Notes: generated by a model from the sequence alone, not told the origin. A stretch of DNA of 64,000 nt from Diplonema papillatum (GCA_030068145.1 JAPJBO010000018.1:372001-436000), one strand, 5' to 3'. Counted from the first letter of the stretch, positions 51,885 to 62,295 are shown. Translations and numbers: made by a program.

Positions 51885-51933
51885 TATTAATACGGTCGAA
51901 AACCAAGGAAGATCTTATTAGTATTGTTCCGAT

Positions 51934-52134
51934 GAGAATTGAAGCAGAAACGTGGACGAGGTTCGTGCTGGCGGCCACAGTCCAGGGCGAGGGGTTGTGC
52001 CGAGTTCATGACACCGGGCAACCTGCGGAGTCAGCTGGCGGACACGACGGCGTGGCTCGTCCTCGACAGGGTGTCCATACAGTACGACACGGCGCGCGCC
52101 GGCCACAAGTACTACAACGTCTCTGATCGCCCAA
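51934..52134 (+). pseudogene. Exon echo: second intronic copy of the 3' part of the 5' exon
   Basis: Same upstream sequence as 49872 (ATACGGTCGAAAACCAAGGA). It keeps the PAESAG... piece that the other copy lost but carries small deletions that shift the frame, and ends at the same CCCAAG|GTACTG donor. A third scrap lies at 52265-52335. Confidence 0.8.
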
Positions 52135-52439
52135 GGTACTGTACTCCAGGGGCTCTTGTTTCACATTTCTTTTTCGTCGTATATCTTACTACAAGAATTT
52201 TAAAGCTCGACACAGTCTACATAATAATACGATCGAGAATCAAGGAAGATCTTATTAGTACTGTTCCGATGAGAATTGAAGCAGAAACGTGGACCAGGTT
52301 CGTGCTGGCGACCACAGTCCAGGGCGAGGGGTTCATGACACGGGACTACTACTATTAGTAGTCTAAACCCGATAGTTTTCAGATAATCCAATACCGCCGC
52401 CGTCTGTGAATTTACAGAAAAACACATCTTCGCGTGCAG

Positions 52440-52722
52440 GTACATCACCCCGCGCGATGTGGCGGACGCCATCTGGTCGCTCACGCGGCTTCGGTACGCG
52501 AACCTCGAGGTGTACCAAGGCTTGACGGACGCCCTCTGCGCCCTGCGGACGGCGACCGACCGCTGGGGCGCGCACTACAAGGCGCCCCGGAAGAACAGCG
52601 GCTTCGCCCGGCAGGACGTCGTGCTGCAGAGAACCGCGATGAAGACCAACGCCGCCCTCCTCACCCCGGCGGAGAATGCCCGCGTCCTGTGGTGCCACGC
52701 ATCCCTCGGGTTCAAGCACCCT
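52440..52722 (+). pseudogene. Exon echo: partial copy of the 3' exon
   Basis: Begins after an acceptor (CGCGTGCAG) and is nearly identical to 53059-53341 (ITPRDVADAIWSLTRLRYAN to FKHPL). It then diverges into ATTCCGACTGCCAGACAATC. It is preceded by the same TTACAGAAAAACACATCTTC leader as the functional exon. Confidence 0.9.
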
Positions 52723-53058
52723 CTCCTCGTCGGAAAAGGAAACGATTCCGACTGCCAGACAATCAAATTTTAAAGTTTAAGTGCGGGAACCGCAGACTGC
52801 AGCAAGCTCCGACAAATTTTTGAATACCCCATACCCAGCAGGAGTCAAGCATGTCAGTCACGCCTTCCTCGGCCGAGAAGAAGTTAGCAAGAAGATTCCA
52901 GCCGAGCAACAGCCGAAGACCCGGTCTCCGAGAATAAATAGGCCGATACTGGCCGATAAAACGACTACTACTATTAGTAGTCTAAACCCGATAGTTTTCA
53001 GATAATCTGATACCGCCGCCGTCTGTGAATTTACAGAAAAACACATCTTCTCGTGCAG

Positions 53059-55052
53059 GTACATCACCCCGCGCGATGTGGCGGACGCCATCTGGTCGCT
53101 CACGCGGCTTCGGTACGCGAACCTCGAGGTGTACCAAGGCTTGACGGACGCCCTCTGCGCCCTGCGGACGGCGACCGACCGCTGGGGCGCGCACTACAAG
53201 GCGCCCCGGAAGAACAGCGGCTTCGCCCGGCAGGACGTCGTGCTGCAGAGAACCGCGATGAAGACCAACGCCGCCCTCCTCACCCCGGCGGAGAATGCCC
53301 GCGTCCTGTGGTGCCACGCATCCCTCGGGTTCAAGCACCCTCTCTTCGTCAAAGCAGCGGTCGAGGAGCTGATCGACAAGGTCGACCACTTCACACCGTC
53401 TGAGCTGGTGTCTCTGGCTTGGTCTTTCGCCCGGCTGGAAGGATACTCCCCGGAATTCCTCCACCTCCACGCTCTCCGGTGTGTGAAGCTCATTGACGAG
53501 AGCACGTCCACCCAGGCTGGCTACGGCCCCACACCGCACCAACCGACCGCCGCCGCAGAGGGCAACCCTCAGAGTCCGCCACCCACCGCTCCAGGTGAGG
53601 AATCCCGCGTGAGCGACCGCCAGGGAACCTCGGATGGCTCCAGAGAGGCGACCGACACTCCTCCTTCGGAGCAAAGGGAGGCGGCGGAGCGCGGTCGTTC
53701 AGCTGCGGACCAGGTTAAGCACCCTCAAGGGGAGCCTCCTCCCATCGCAGCGACAGGCGCCAAAACCGACGCCGCCGGCGCGGCGGAAGAAGGCAGCCGA
53801 CGGAGAAACGCTGCGGATGGAGAAGAAGAAAAAGGAGCCGACCGCACGCAGCCGGCCGACCTCCGGCGCCCCGCCTTCACCGACACCGAGCTCGTCCACT
53901 TGGTACGCGCGTACAGTGCGATGACGACGCGGGACCCAATCGTCTGGCCTAAGCCGCTATACGACGCCGTCGGCGCCGGAATCCGGGGCGGGCGCCTCTT
54001 CCTCAACCCGACCCCGACCGAGCAGTCTGTCATGGCTGCCGCGTTCAGGGGAGTTGGCCTTTCGAGGCTGCTGGACCCTGCCGTGGACGCCGCCGCGGGA
54101 AGCGACGTGCAACCGAAGAGCCCCCAAGGGCTGCCCCCGGTGTCTGGCACCGGTGGGTCGGAAATGGACGGAATTGCGCATCCTTCGGCGGAAGGTGCGA
54201 AAGAAGTTGCGGCAACCGTTCGTCCATCAGACGGAGGCGGCGTGCAACCCGTGGAGAGCCCCCAAGGGCTGCCCCCGGTGTCTGGCACCGGTGGGTCGGA
54301 AATGGACGGAATTGCGCATCCTTCGGCGAAAGGTGCGAAAGAAGTTGCGGCAACCGTTCGTCCATCAGGCGACGTGCAACCCGTCGAGATCGTCTCCGAT
54401 GCGTCGGAAACGGACAGATTCGCGCATCCTTCGGCGGACGGCGGTGGCGAAGCCTCAGCTCACCATCCCTCAACCGCGGCTGGTTCGTCGGGCGGGGCAG
54501 ACGAGTCTGGCGTTGTTGCAATCCAGACCTGCGGAGAGAAGCTTTCGCGCCTGCCGTGGGAGGGTCTCGAACCCCCGGCGCCCGCCGGCGAGGGCAAAAC
54601 CTCGTTTTTTCCTGCGAGATCCGGCGTCGCCGCGGGCGACCACCCGCTGGCCCACGTGCTGAGCAAGACGGAGGCAAAAAAAGCGAAGAAGGAGCGGCAG
54701 CGCGTGGCGCGCCGCGCCCTGCGCGTGCCGCAGGTGCCGAAGCCGCAGGCGGCGGCCGGGCTGCCGAAGGAGGCGAACCCGGGTGAGCTGTACTGCGACG
54801 CGTTCGAAACCGACCGGCAGGCCCGCGAGAGCGGCGTGGTGCTGGCCACGTACGAGGAGAGCCTCACCCACCCGCCGGTGGCACCGCCGCCGCCAATGCC
54901 CATCAAGCACAGCCACGTGTCCGAGCGGTACCTCAAGCAGGGCTGGAACGACCGGGAAAGCCTCTTCCCGCACGGCGACCCGATCCCGCTGAAGAACATT
55001 GGATCGGCGCGGCAGGGCTGGGTGCCTCCGTATGCCGGTTTCTTCGACTTTC
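53059..55052 (+). CDS. HPR/RAP-type helical-repeat protein, large 3' exon
   Basis: Starts after the acceptor TCGTGCAG at 53058, in phase with the 5' exon. Helical repeats continue (ITPRDVADAIWSLTRLRYAN, LTPAENARVLWCHASLG, FTPSELVSLAWSFARLEG, FTDTELVHLVRAYSAM). Next comes a long low-complexity linker rich in Pro, Ser and Ala with two copies of a 46-residue repeat (SPQGLPPVSGTGGSEMDGIA) at 54121 and 54259. A Lys/Arg-rich segment (TEAKKAKKERQRVARRA) and a conserved-looking tail (LKQGWNDRESLFPHGD) follow. The exon probably ends at a donor near 55025-55053 (GCTGG|GTGCCT or TGCCG|GTTTCT), just before an inverted R1 repeat. No RAP domain is seen in this exon. Predicted role: organellar RNA processing (inference from fold type). 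Confidence 0.78.
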
Positions 55053-55066
55053 TTCTTTTTAGTACT

Positions 55067-55225
55067 AACAGTCTTGCGGGTTGCCCTTCAATGTATTGTG
55101 CAGGCTAAAAAGACGTAGGCAGCGTGTTTTGGTGGATCAGAATTCCTCACCTGAATATCCACACGGTAAATGCAAGTGGGAAAACGATCACGCGGCACGC
55201 ACAAACAAAACGAAGCGCCTGTCTT
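55067..55225 (-). repeat. Dispersed repeat R1, inverted partial copy
   Basis: Reverse complement of 31720-31893 (TTAGTACTAACAGTCTTGCG to AAGCGCCTGTC). It abuts the end of the large HPR-like exon. Confidence 0.88.
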
Positions 55226-55254
55226 TTTCGAGACATTGCTGTGTGTGTTCCAAA

Positions 55255-55705
55255 AATGTAAGCTTGAGCAATGAGCGAACCAACACCAAACTGAAGATCA
55301 TGCCACTGTCACAGTTTACACGTTCGTGCTTCACATGGAGATCCCTAACTCAAGACTGAAGAGAGTGTGTATGCGCCATCGCAACAGTTTTGATAAGGAT
55401 AGCAAAAGTAAGCTTGAGCAACGAGCGAACCAATACCATACACAATACCATGCCACTGTCACAGTTTACATGTCCGTGCTTCACATGGAGATCCCTAACT
55501 CAAGACTGAAGAGAGTGTGTCTGTGCCAACGCAACAGTTTTGATAAGAAGAGCAAAAGTAAGCTTGAGCAATGAGCGAACCAATACCATACTGAAGACCA
55601 TGCCACTGTCACAGTTTACATGTCCGTGCTTCACATGGAGATCCCTAACTCAAGACTGAAGAGAGTGTGTCTGCGCCAACGCAACAGTTTTGATAAGGAT
55701 AGCAA
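55255..55705. repeat. 150-bp tandem repeat, three copies
   Basis: AGCTTGAGCAATGAGCGAAC recurs exactly 150 bp apart (55261, 55411, 55561), with GCAACAGTTTTGATAAGGAT at each unit end. In one frame it reads MSVLHMEIPNSRLKRVC repeatedly; it is open but interrupted at each unit, so I treat it as non-coding. Confidence 0.92.
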
Positions 55706-55802
55706 AGAGCGAAGTTGGTGTTTACAAAGCATTTTGTTGGTATTAATAATTAGTAGTTGGCGCACAAACAAAAAAAGAGGAAATACAAGAACCTGCTTTG
55801 TA

Positions 55803-55965
55803 GGAAATACTTGACGAGGCTGCCAGTTGCGGAATCTCAAAGTGTGGCACTCATCGGCATGCCGATGACTCCCCACTATCGCAACAATATTCCAAAATCT
55901 CAAAGGAGGTAATGTGCTGTCACCCACACGAAACTCAGTAAATCTGGGTTTAGCGGCGGGACTTG
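55803..55965 (+). repeat. Dispersed repeat R1, partial copy with intact palindrome (copy c)
   Basis: GGAAATACTTGACGAGGCTG then the palindrome AGTGTGGCACTCATCGGCAT / GCCGATGACTCCCCACT at 55841-55879, then CTCAAAGGAGGTAATGTGCT. Confidence 0.82.
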
Positions 55966-56011
55966 TGTGAATTGTGAAGTGGATTACGGCAGGACTTGAG
56001 TTTATGCTGCC

Positions 56012-56376
56012 CAGGCCATACGTTCAGCATGCTGAACGTACTGATTTCAGCACGTTACTTTTCTTAGTTTCTTTTTGTACACATGCTGAATCAGTACGTG
56101 TACACACGTGCAGAAATCGGTACGTTATCAGCACGTACTATCTTTTCTGCAGTTTCATCTGGGGAATCAACCGCAGTACCGGGGATTCCGGTCCGCAGAT
56201 CCTGCTGTTGCTTACCACCGCGACACTGGAGGGTTGAGGCCGGAGAGGAGGCGAAGGCAAAGACATGCAACACTGGCAGGTGAGCCCCCTATGCTCTATT
56301 TCTTTTTTTGCCTGACCCTACGTACTGACTTTCAGTAGGTATTTAACTCCAAGACTAAAGAGCTGCGTAAGCCCTG
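56012..56376. mobile_element. hAT-type MITE, copy 2
   Basis: Ends CAGGCCATACGTTC and (complement) CAGGGCTTACGCAG. The flanking 8-mers ATGCTGCC and GTGCTACC match at six of eight. Internal hairpins are built on TCAGCACGT words (TTCAGCATGCTGAA, CGTACTGATTTCAGCACG), corresponding in position to the CCACACGT hairpins of copy 1. Confidence 0.72.
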
Positions 56377-56504
56377 GTGCTACCCACTTTTCAGCTTTCG
56401 GGGGAGCTTATCCGCCAGCGATGGAGAGTCTGCCTTGTGCTACACACATACTGCGAAAATACGAGGGACTGCCTTGTGCTCATTTCGAAGGCGGCTAGAG
56501 GGGG

Positions 56505-56665
56505 AGAAAACAATCCAACTACAAAAGGTGGGTCTTTTTTTTGTTGAACGCTTACGCCCACCACTAAACCCAGATTTACCTGTGTTGCGTGTGGGCTACA
56601 GCACTTTTACCTCCTGTGATCTTTCGCAACTGGCAGTCTCCTCAAGCACTTCCTAGAAAGCAGGT
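56505..56665 (-). repeat. Dispersed repeat R1, inverted partial copy
   Basis: Reverse complement of the 31545-31730 segment: GTTGAACGCTTACGCCCACC, AGCACTTTTACCTCC, TCGCAACTGGCAGTCTCCTC and the CTAGAAAGCAGGTGC end. Confidence 0.82.
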
Positions 56666-56679
56666 GCTTATACAAACCA

Positions 56680-56885
56680 CGTGGGGGGCCCAAGACTACA
56701 CTCCACGAAGGAATGTACTTGGTGTCGGACAAACAGTCCCGGACATGGCTAGCCATAACCCATAACGAAAGCGTGCACCAAATATGCAACCCGTAACCAT
56801 ATAGCCCTTCCTTGCTCTTAGAGAACCCATTTATCAACGGTCACACGGAGACCCTAAAACCCCGGAATCTCAAGCGAACTTTAAC
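56680..56885. repeat. Dispersed repeat R2, copy 3
   Basis: Matches 47386-47598 over its full length with an extra CATAACC near 56756. Confidence 0.9.
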
Positions 56886-57457
56886 TCTACAAAAGAAGAA
56901 AAGGTTGAGCGTAACCCCCACACAACAGGAGAGGCTTCCAAGACGGAAAGGTGGAACTCTGAGAGCCCCGATTTTTTAGACTCGCTCCACACTTCGTGTG
57001 GACGTGGTCTACAGGATCGGCAATGTGCCGCCGCGTCAGATCTCTGCACCAGGTGATGCGAAAGGTTCACGCGTTCCCTTTCGGCATTCCTCTGGTCTCG
57101 GCATCATCGAAGGCTGGGTTCGACAGGGCAGTACACTCCACGATGTCATTCCGCTACCTGCAGCTCACCGCAACAACACGATGCCTAGTAGGCGCAAGTC
57201 ATCAGCTTGCACTGATTACGTTCCTGTCATTTGTACACACCGCCCAAATTCCGATTGGCTGAGGGATAGAGAAAGTTGTGACGAGTTGCTCTTTCTTGCG
57301 CTTAGTGTGGTACTCATTGGCATGCAAGTGACTACCCACGAACGCAACCAAGATGCAGTTTTCCGCCGGAACTTCACCATAAGCTCTTGAGTTGGAGTAA
57401 ACATGTTGTCGCAGATCCGTCTGCCCTGTTGCTGAAACGTCTCTGTGTGGCTTGCAG
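56886..57457. other. No gene recognised; palindromic motif copy d
   Basis: 57303-57340 (TAGTGTGGTACTCATTGGCA / TGCAAGTGACTACCCACG) is the fourth copy of the palindromic motif. The remainder shows no supported exon. Confidence 0.5.
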
Positions 57458-57632
57458 CGTAAGTGCCAAATGTTGCACGCGTTTTCCATCAAAAGCTTTA
57501 TCTCTAAAAATCTGCGCGCTGCGGGGCTGGATGTCTCGCCTGTCTGCCTCGGCGGCAGCTTCTTCTTGCTCCCTTACGTACGCCGTCAGCTCGTCGGGGC
57601 AAAGCCACACTTGCGCGGAGTACTGACTCGCG
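57458..57632 (+). CDS. Candidate exon of an unidentified gene (possibly the HPR-like gene)
   Basis: Acceptor GCTTGCAG, then RKCQMLHAFSIKSF ... LRAAGLDVSPVCLGGSFFLL ... KPHLRGVLTR, ending at a donor CGCG|GTGTGT. Splicing over 47 bp to the next acceptor CCCGCAG at 57679 keeps the frame (G|CC = Ala). The peptide has a globular, conserved look, but I recognise no family. Confidence 0.4.
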
Positions 57633-57679
57633 GTGTGTTGCTTTCCTCGGGAATCTCACTGCTTGCTCTTCTCCCGCAG

Positions 57680-57996
57680 CCCTTTTTGTCCTTTTAAACG
57701 GCATAGAAGCAATTTGCTCCAAAGACAGCTGGAACGGCGCCAGACCCGTGTACCCTCAGGACGTAGCCTTCGCTCAATGGAAGCTGAAGTTTCCCATCAA
57801 GGTGTTGTCCGCCGCCGTAGGCCGCGCAGTCGCGAGAAAGAAGAGGGCCCGCAGCGTTACAAGGCGGCGACCCCCCGCGAGACGAGCTCGCCCGCCGGCC
57901 AGAGCGCCCGCTGCAGCACCAACTCCGGTGCCGCCACTCACTGTAGCAGAGCCGCAACCTGCAGCGCGCCTCCGGAGCGACTTACGCCCGCCGTAG
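57680..57996 (+). CDS. Candidate last exon, basic C-terminal tail
   Basis: Continues LFVLLNGIEAICSKDSWNGA ... YPQDVAFAQWKLKFP, then an Arg/Pro/Ala-rich tail ending at TAG 57994-57996. It might form the C-terminus of the HPR-like protein (phase 0 would fit a donor at 55023-55026), which is a guess. Confidence 0.4.
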
Positions 57997-58063
57997 CAGT
58001 GCGAAGAGAAGTGAGGAGACCGGAAACTCCCCGGAGAGATGGTCCCTGCACTCTAACTCGTCT

Positions 58064-58087
58064 CTCTCTCTCTCTCTCTCTCTCTCC
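58064..58087. repeat. CT microsatellite
   Basis: Uninterrupted CT dinucleotides between TCGT and CCTTTTTC. Confidence 0.95.
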
Positions 58088-58187
58088 TTTTTCATTTTCT
58101 GCCATGGTGTCACCGACGGAGAGACCAGTACAGTGCGGACGGTTGTCATACGCCAGGAGTACATTTACCAAACAAAGCAAGGTCGTA

Positions 58188-58348
58188 AGACGGCGATCTA
58201 CGCGAAGTACTTCTTCAAGAAGCTGCGCCGTCGACCTCCTCGGGCGCGGGCTGCGGCACGACGGCGGGCAGCTGGCGCAGGCGCGCGACCTCGCCGTGCG
58301 GACGGGGGTGCTGCCCACTGCCTACGGGTCGGCCATGGTCACACGGGG
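58188..58348 (+). pseudogene. Exon echo: partial copy of RRP43 exon 1
   Basis: GACGGCGATCTACGCGAAGT through GGTCGGCCATGGTCACAC is the same as 58840-59000. A small change after TTCAAGAAG (CTGCGCC for TGTGCC) shifts the frame, and the sequence leaves homology at GGGGAAAGACC. Confidence 0.92.
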
Positions 58349-58747
58349 AAAGACCCGGAACAACCGGGAATACAACGTATCTTATTCGGCACAGTCAGAC
58401 AGAAGACAATAAAAGAGGTTGAGGCAAGACCGAAGCCAAAAAATAGATATGCACAAGACAGCACTACGTCGGAAACTCAAAAAAAAAACAAGATAATTTT
58501 GCCTGAAAAAGTCAACTGCCTTCGGGTGGGCCTATTCTCGCACTTGCTGTCGTCGGAAAAAGATGAAAAGTGAGAATGCTATAGCAGAGCCACCGACCAC
58601 AACAGGATACAAAAGTCGAAATACACCCCAGACCTGCACACCTCAACCTCGGTTGATTGTCGGCAAACAGAGAAGAAGGGAAAAAGGCTGTCCAGCCACC
58701 CATCCCCAATTCAAACGCAACCTGGGGATAATCAACAGGGAGAGACC

Positions 58748-59080
58748 ATGAAGCGTACGGCCAGCAGCGGCACGGCCGGGAGCAAGCGCGCGAAGGGCGC
58801 ACCGACAGAGGCCAGCGCCGCCGCGGAGGAGCTCGAGGAGGAGACGGCGATCTACGCGAAGTACTTCTTCAAGAAGTGTGCCGTCGACCTCCTCGGGCGC
58901 GGGCTGCGGCACGACGGCAGGCAGCTGGCGCAGGCGCGCGACCTCGCCGTGCGGACGGGGGTGCTGCCCACTGCCTACGGGTCGGCCATGGTCACACAGG
59001 GAGCCAGCAGGGTCATCTGCGGCGTGCAAGGCGTCTTCGCCCCGCCGCTCAGCGACGCGCCGGGAGCAGGGCGTATAGAG
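58748..59080 (+). CDS. RRP43: Exosome complex subunit RRP43/EXOSC8, exon 1
   Basis: MKRTASSG plus a basic/Glu-rich extension is followed by the RNase PH-type N-terminal block. YAKYFFKKC, LRHDGRQLAQARDLAVRTG, AYGSAMVTQGASRVICGVQG and FAPPLSDAPGAGRIE align in order with human and plant RRP43. The exon is 111 codons, ending at GAG|GTGCGG in phase 0. The protein is a ring subunit of the nuclear/cytoplasmic RNA exosome that degrades and trims RNA 3' ends. In eukaryotes this subunit has no catalytic activity. The ~20 residues expected next (the family's LCS...R.G segment) were not found, so a small exon probably remains unidentified between 59081 and 60947. Confidence 0.88.
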
Positions 59081-59159
59081 GTGCGGTGCTCGATCGCCGT
59101 CACCGCAGACCACACAGTCTCGGATAACCCAGGCGTATGCTCCGGGCCGTAAGCCCATG

Positions 59160-60945
59160 CTTTTCTGTTGTTATGTAAGCACCTGCTTTGTAGGAATCAC
59201 TTGAGGAGGCTGCTTTTGTTTCTGCGTGTAAGTCGATCTTTGAGTGCGTGAGCCCCTCCGAAGAAAGGTCCATCACACTAGTTTCAGGCTACTTAGCCCG
59301 GGTCTCTGGGTCGCGTCCCCCTCCTACTCTTGGTCGCCAGGTCTTGCGTCTTGTTGGTCCGTCCGGGCTGGTCGTTTCGCGCTTCCCCTTCGTCTTGCAT
59401 CACCTCGTCTTCACTCCCTGCCGCACGGGCTTCTTCGGTTTGTGCCACCTGCGACGCGGGCCGCTTGCTGCTCGTCTGCGCGTCGAATTGCTTTTGTTTG
59501 TGCGATTTGACCTGTACGCGTTCAGTGAAGGATTGTTCAGGAAACGGTCGCGAGCGAAACCCGGGGGGGGGGGGTCAGCCGGCTGATGGATGGATGGATG
59601 GTTCTTAACAAGATGCCTGGGGGGGGCTCTCCGCTTGCCGGCAAGTGTCCGCCAAAGTCTAACTGACACGTTCCCAATACACCTTAATTATACCTCACAA
59701 CGAAGCATGACTTCTCTTCTATTCCTTTTGCTGACAACGTTCCTTTTTAGCTGTAACAAGTATGCTCACTAAGGAGGTGGTTATGGTCCCCTCTAGCCTC
59801 CTTCGAAATAAGCACAAGGCAGCCCCTCGAGTATTTTGTGTGAACGATTGCGCTGGTGCTTAAAATTAGGAGTTGGCAACGTACTACACGAAAACTTACC
59901 AAAGAGTTGGCTGATGCGCACAAACAGTAGAAACCGCCGTACAAAATTGTTATTTTTGGCCGTAGAAGATCGAAGATCTTCCACTGACTGAGAGATCAAT
60001 ATTATTCCGACGAGACAATAACACTAGAGAAGTGACACTAGTACCAGGTTATTACCCCGTATCCAACCCGAGAAAACCACCGTATATTCACACCTGCTTT
60101 GTGCACGGTGGAGTCTAGCCTCAGCCTCAGAAGCGGGTGCTAAAGCTGGAGCCGAAAGAGCGGGCGTCACACACCCGCTTTTCGGGTGTTCGTTTAAACG
60201 CGTTTTGGTTATTGCACACGCTTCAACTCCAGCTTCTGACGAGCTCTATTGCGTAATAGTGCACGCTTGCACTGACGGGAATAGTGCTGAGAAAAGGGGC
60301 TTCAGGAAGCCCCCCCAGGGAGTTTTACGTCCTGTACACGCGAAGAGCTAAACGAAAGGTTTGCCGCCACGCGTGAGCGCCTTGATGATGTTTGTTGGGT
60401 GCTCGTTTGGAACTACCCGACCAGACAGAACCAGTCCGACCCGTACAACAACGCCATGTTGTTGTTGTTGTTCCAATAGTCCCAAGTTAACCTGAAGGTG
60501 TCTGCGGCCCTTCAGCGCGACTGGCTTTAGGCGCGTTGGCTTGTAGGTGACTCGCCGGAACCGTCATCAGAATCCCTGACCTCAGTAAGCCGGGAAAAGG
60601 GCGCAAATCGACCGCGTAAAAACGATGATTCGAATGAACCCAAGCCCCCCTGAAGCACGACACGTAGTTGTTGTTGTGACTGGCACAACGGGAGTGCAAT
60701 GCAACTCCGTGCAAAAAGTGAGGGGAAAATCTTCGCAAAACAAGTGAAAAGTTCGAGCCCGCTGCCTTCGGACTCCGAGCCCTGATTTCTCGTGCACCGG
60801 GTCGGAAATACCCAACTGGACCTGGCAAGACTCCTGCCAAGAGAGTACCCTAACTTGGCACTTTTTTCAGGGGCGGTTGCTCAGTCCAACAGCGTTGCGA
60901 CGCGTCCGTGCCCTCGCGTTCACGTGTCCATTCTCTCCACCACGC
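59160..60945. other. RRP43 intron region with repeats; middle exon not located
   Basis: Contains a short R1 piece (59180-59210), a repeat shared with 31940-32000 (CTAGCCTCCTTCGAAATAAG at 59793) and a TTGTTG microsatellite (60450-60470). A repeat string CCTGTACACGCGAAGAGC lies at 60331. No further exon could be supported. Confidence 0.5.
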
Positions 60946-60947
60946 AG

Positions 60948-61045
60948 TTTCATCAGCAGCAGGGCAACTCCATTGCCTTCTTCGTCTCGTCCATGGTTAA
61001 GGCTTCGAACATGGTCGACCTCACCAAGCTGTGCGTTCGGCCAGG
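60948..61045 (+). CDS. RRP43: Exosome complex subunit RRP43/EXOSC8, internal exon
   Basis: Acceptor CACGCAG, then FHQQQGNSIAFFVSSMVKAS ... DLTKLCVRPG, matching the family's A...S..I...I......DL.I..GK..W segment. The donor is at GG|GTCCTG. It starts in phase 0, compatible with exon 1, and its split codon GG|G is completed by the last exon. Confidence 0.72.
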
Positions 61046-61710
61046 GTCCTGCGCGTATGCCTTTGTTTTCTTAAGTCTTCCTTTAAAATTCTTAAACTTC
61101 CTTTAAGAATGTTTTTTAAGAATGTCCGCTAATAAAACAAAACTACGCATTTCTTTTACACAAGCCCCAGGTAGGTGGGTACCAGGGAAAGCCTGCTACA
61201 CGGGAGCCAAGCTTCACGTGTTCGGCGGTACTGCAGAGCCACGGGCCTACGGTCAAGTGGCCGGTTTCCCAAACTAAAGCATCAAGGCTTGTCGCACCTT
61301 GGGGCTTGGTGCTCGCGCTGAACACCAGCACAGGGCAGAGCGGACGGGGTTGTAGCACTGTGCTGCCTCCGACTCAAGCTTTGCAAGCTGTGGTTGGGCC
61401 GTCACGTTCCTGGACCAGGGGCGGCCTTTTTCGTTTTCTTCTTCTTCTGAACCCTCTGCCGACACTCGATAGCCGTCGACGCTCATGACGGCAGCCCCAC
61501 CCTGAAGTGCAAATACTGCCGACGCGTCACTGCTGCTGTGTGCGCTCGGATTGGCGCCACTCAAGCGGCCACCTTAAGTCACTCGTTTGTTTGTAAAGAT
61601 TGCTCCGTTCTTCTCCCTGACTTGTCTGTTCCCGGTTTAGGATGACACATACTACTACGACTACTACTTCTGAAACCCCCGCGCACCGGAGACAAACAGT
61701 ACGCGGGGCA

Positions 61711-61812
61711 AGAAGCGACCGAAGCATGACACGACGCGAGCAAAGAGGTAGTCTGTAGCGGCTTGTGCAGTCTATCGGCACAGATTGTTGCTGCATAACA
61801 AGTTCAAACTAC
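61711..61812. repeat. Dispersed short repeat, copy 3 (inside RRP43 intron)
   Basis: GACCGAAGCATGACACGACG, GGCTTGTGCAGTCTATCGGC and ACAGATTGTTGCTGCATAAC parallel 35355-35450 and 28063-28180. Confidence 0.75.
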
Positions 61813-61850
61813 TAGTGCTTCTTCTGAAACCCCCGCAACACACGAAACAG

Positions 61851-62286
61851 GTGGGTTCTGCGGGCGGAGCTGTACGTTCTGAACCACGACGGATCCCTGC
61901 GGGACTGCTGCCTGGCCGCGGTGACCGCCGCGCTGCTGAGCACGCGGCTGCCCGTTGTCGACGTGGCCGACGCGGAGCCCGTCGAGGTCAAAGGCAAGCA
62001 GCGGCTGACCCTGGGCATCACCAGCTACCCCCTCTGCACCACCATGGGCTGGTTCAAGGACCGCCTGCTCGTCGACCTCACCGCTTCCGAGGAAAAGCTG
62101 GGCAGCTCAATCACAGTCGTGCACGACTCCGCGGGGAAGCTGATCAACGTCTACAAATCCGGCGGGCCGCCAGTCCCCGACAACGCTGTGAAAGCAGCCC
62201 TGGAGGCAGGCAAAGCTGAGTGCAAAAAGAAGAAGGCAGTGGTTGAGAGCACCATCCACAAGAAAAAGGCCGGCGGGTTGTTCTGA
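61851..62286 (+). CDS. RRP43: Exosome complex subunit RRP43/EXOSC8, last exon
   Basis: Acceptor GAAACAG, then WVLRAELYVLNHDGSLRDCC, AAVTAALLSTRLPVV, LGITSYPLCTTMGWF, RLLVDLTASEEKL, GSSITVVHDSAGKLINVYKS and a Lys-rich end before TGA 62284-62286. This follows the RRP43 C-terminal half almost motif by motif (W.L..D...LD.DG.L.DA, .LPT..FA.F.D.L..DPT.EEE), and the length fits. Immediately upstream is a dispersed repeat (61711-61812), so the intron contains transposon-derived DNA. The last 70 codons are echoed at 62676-62888. Confidence 0.88.
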
Positions 62287-62295
62287 GAGTGCGGA

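Noticed and set aside
52982..53674. Minus-strand frame of 230 aa opposite the HPR-like exon
   Set aside because: The plus-strand exon is supported by helical repeats, splice sites and a duplicated copy.
55326..55814. Repeated MSVLHMEIPNSRLKRVC peptides as a small gene family
   Set aside because: Each open frame stops inside the 150-bp unit and codon positions show no bias. It is a tandem DNA repeat.
59244..59610. Missing RRP43 exon
   Set aside because: The open frames here (LRLASPRLHSLPHG and others) do not match the expected LCS...R.G segment, so I left the middle exon unassigned.
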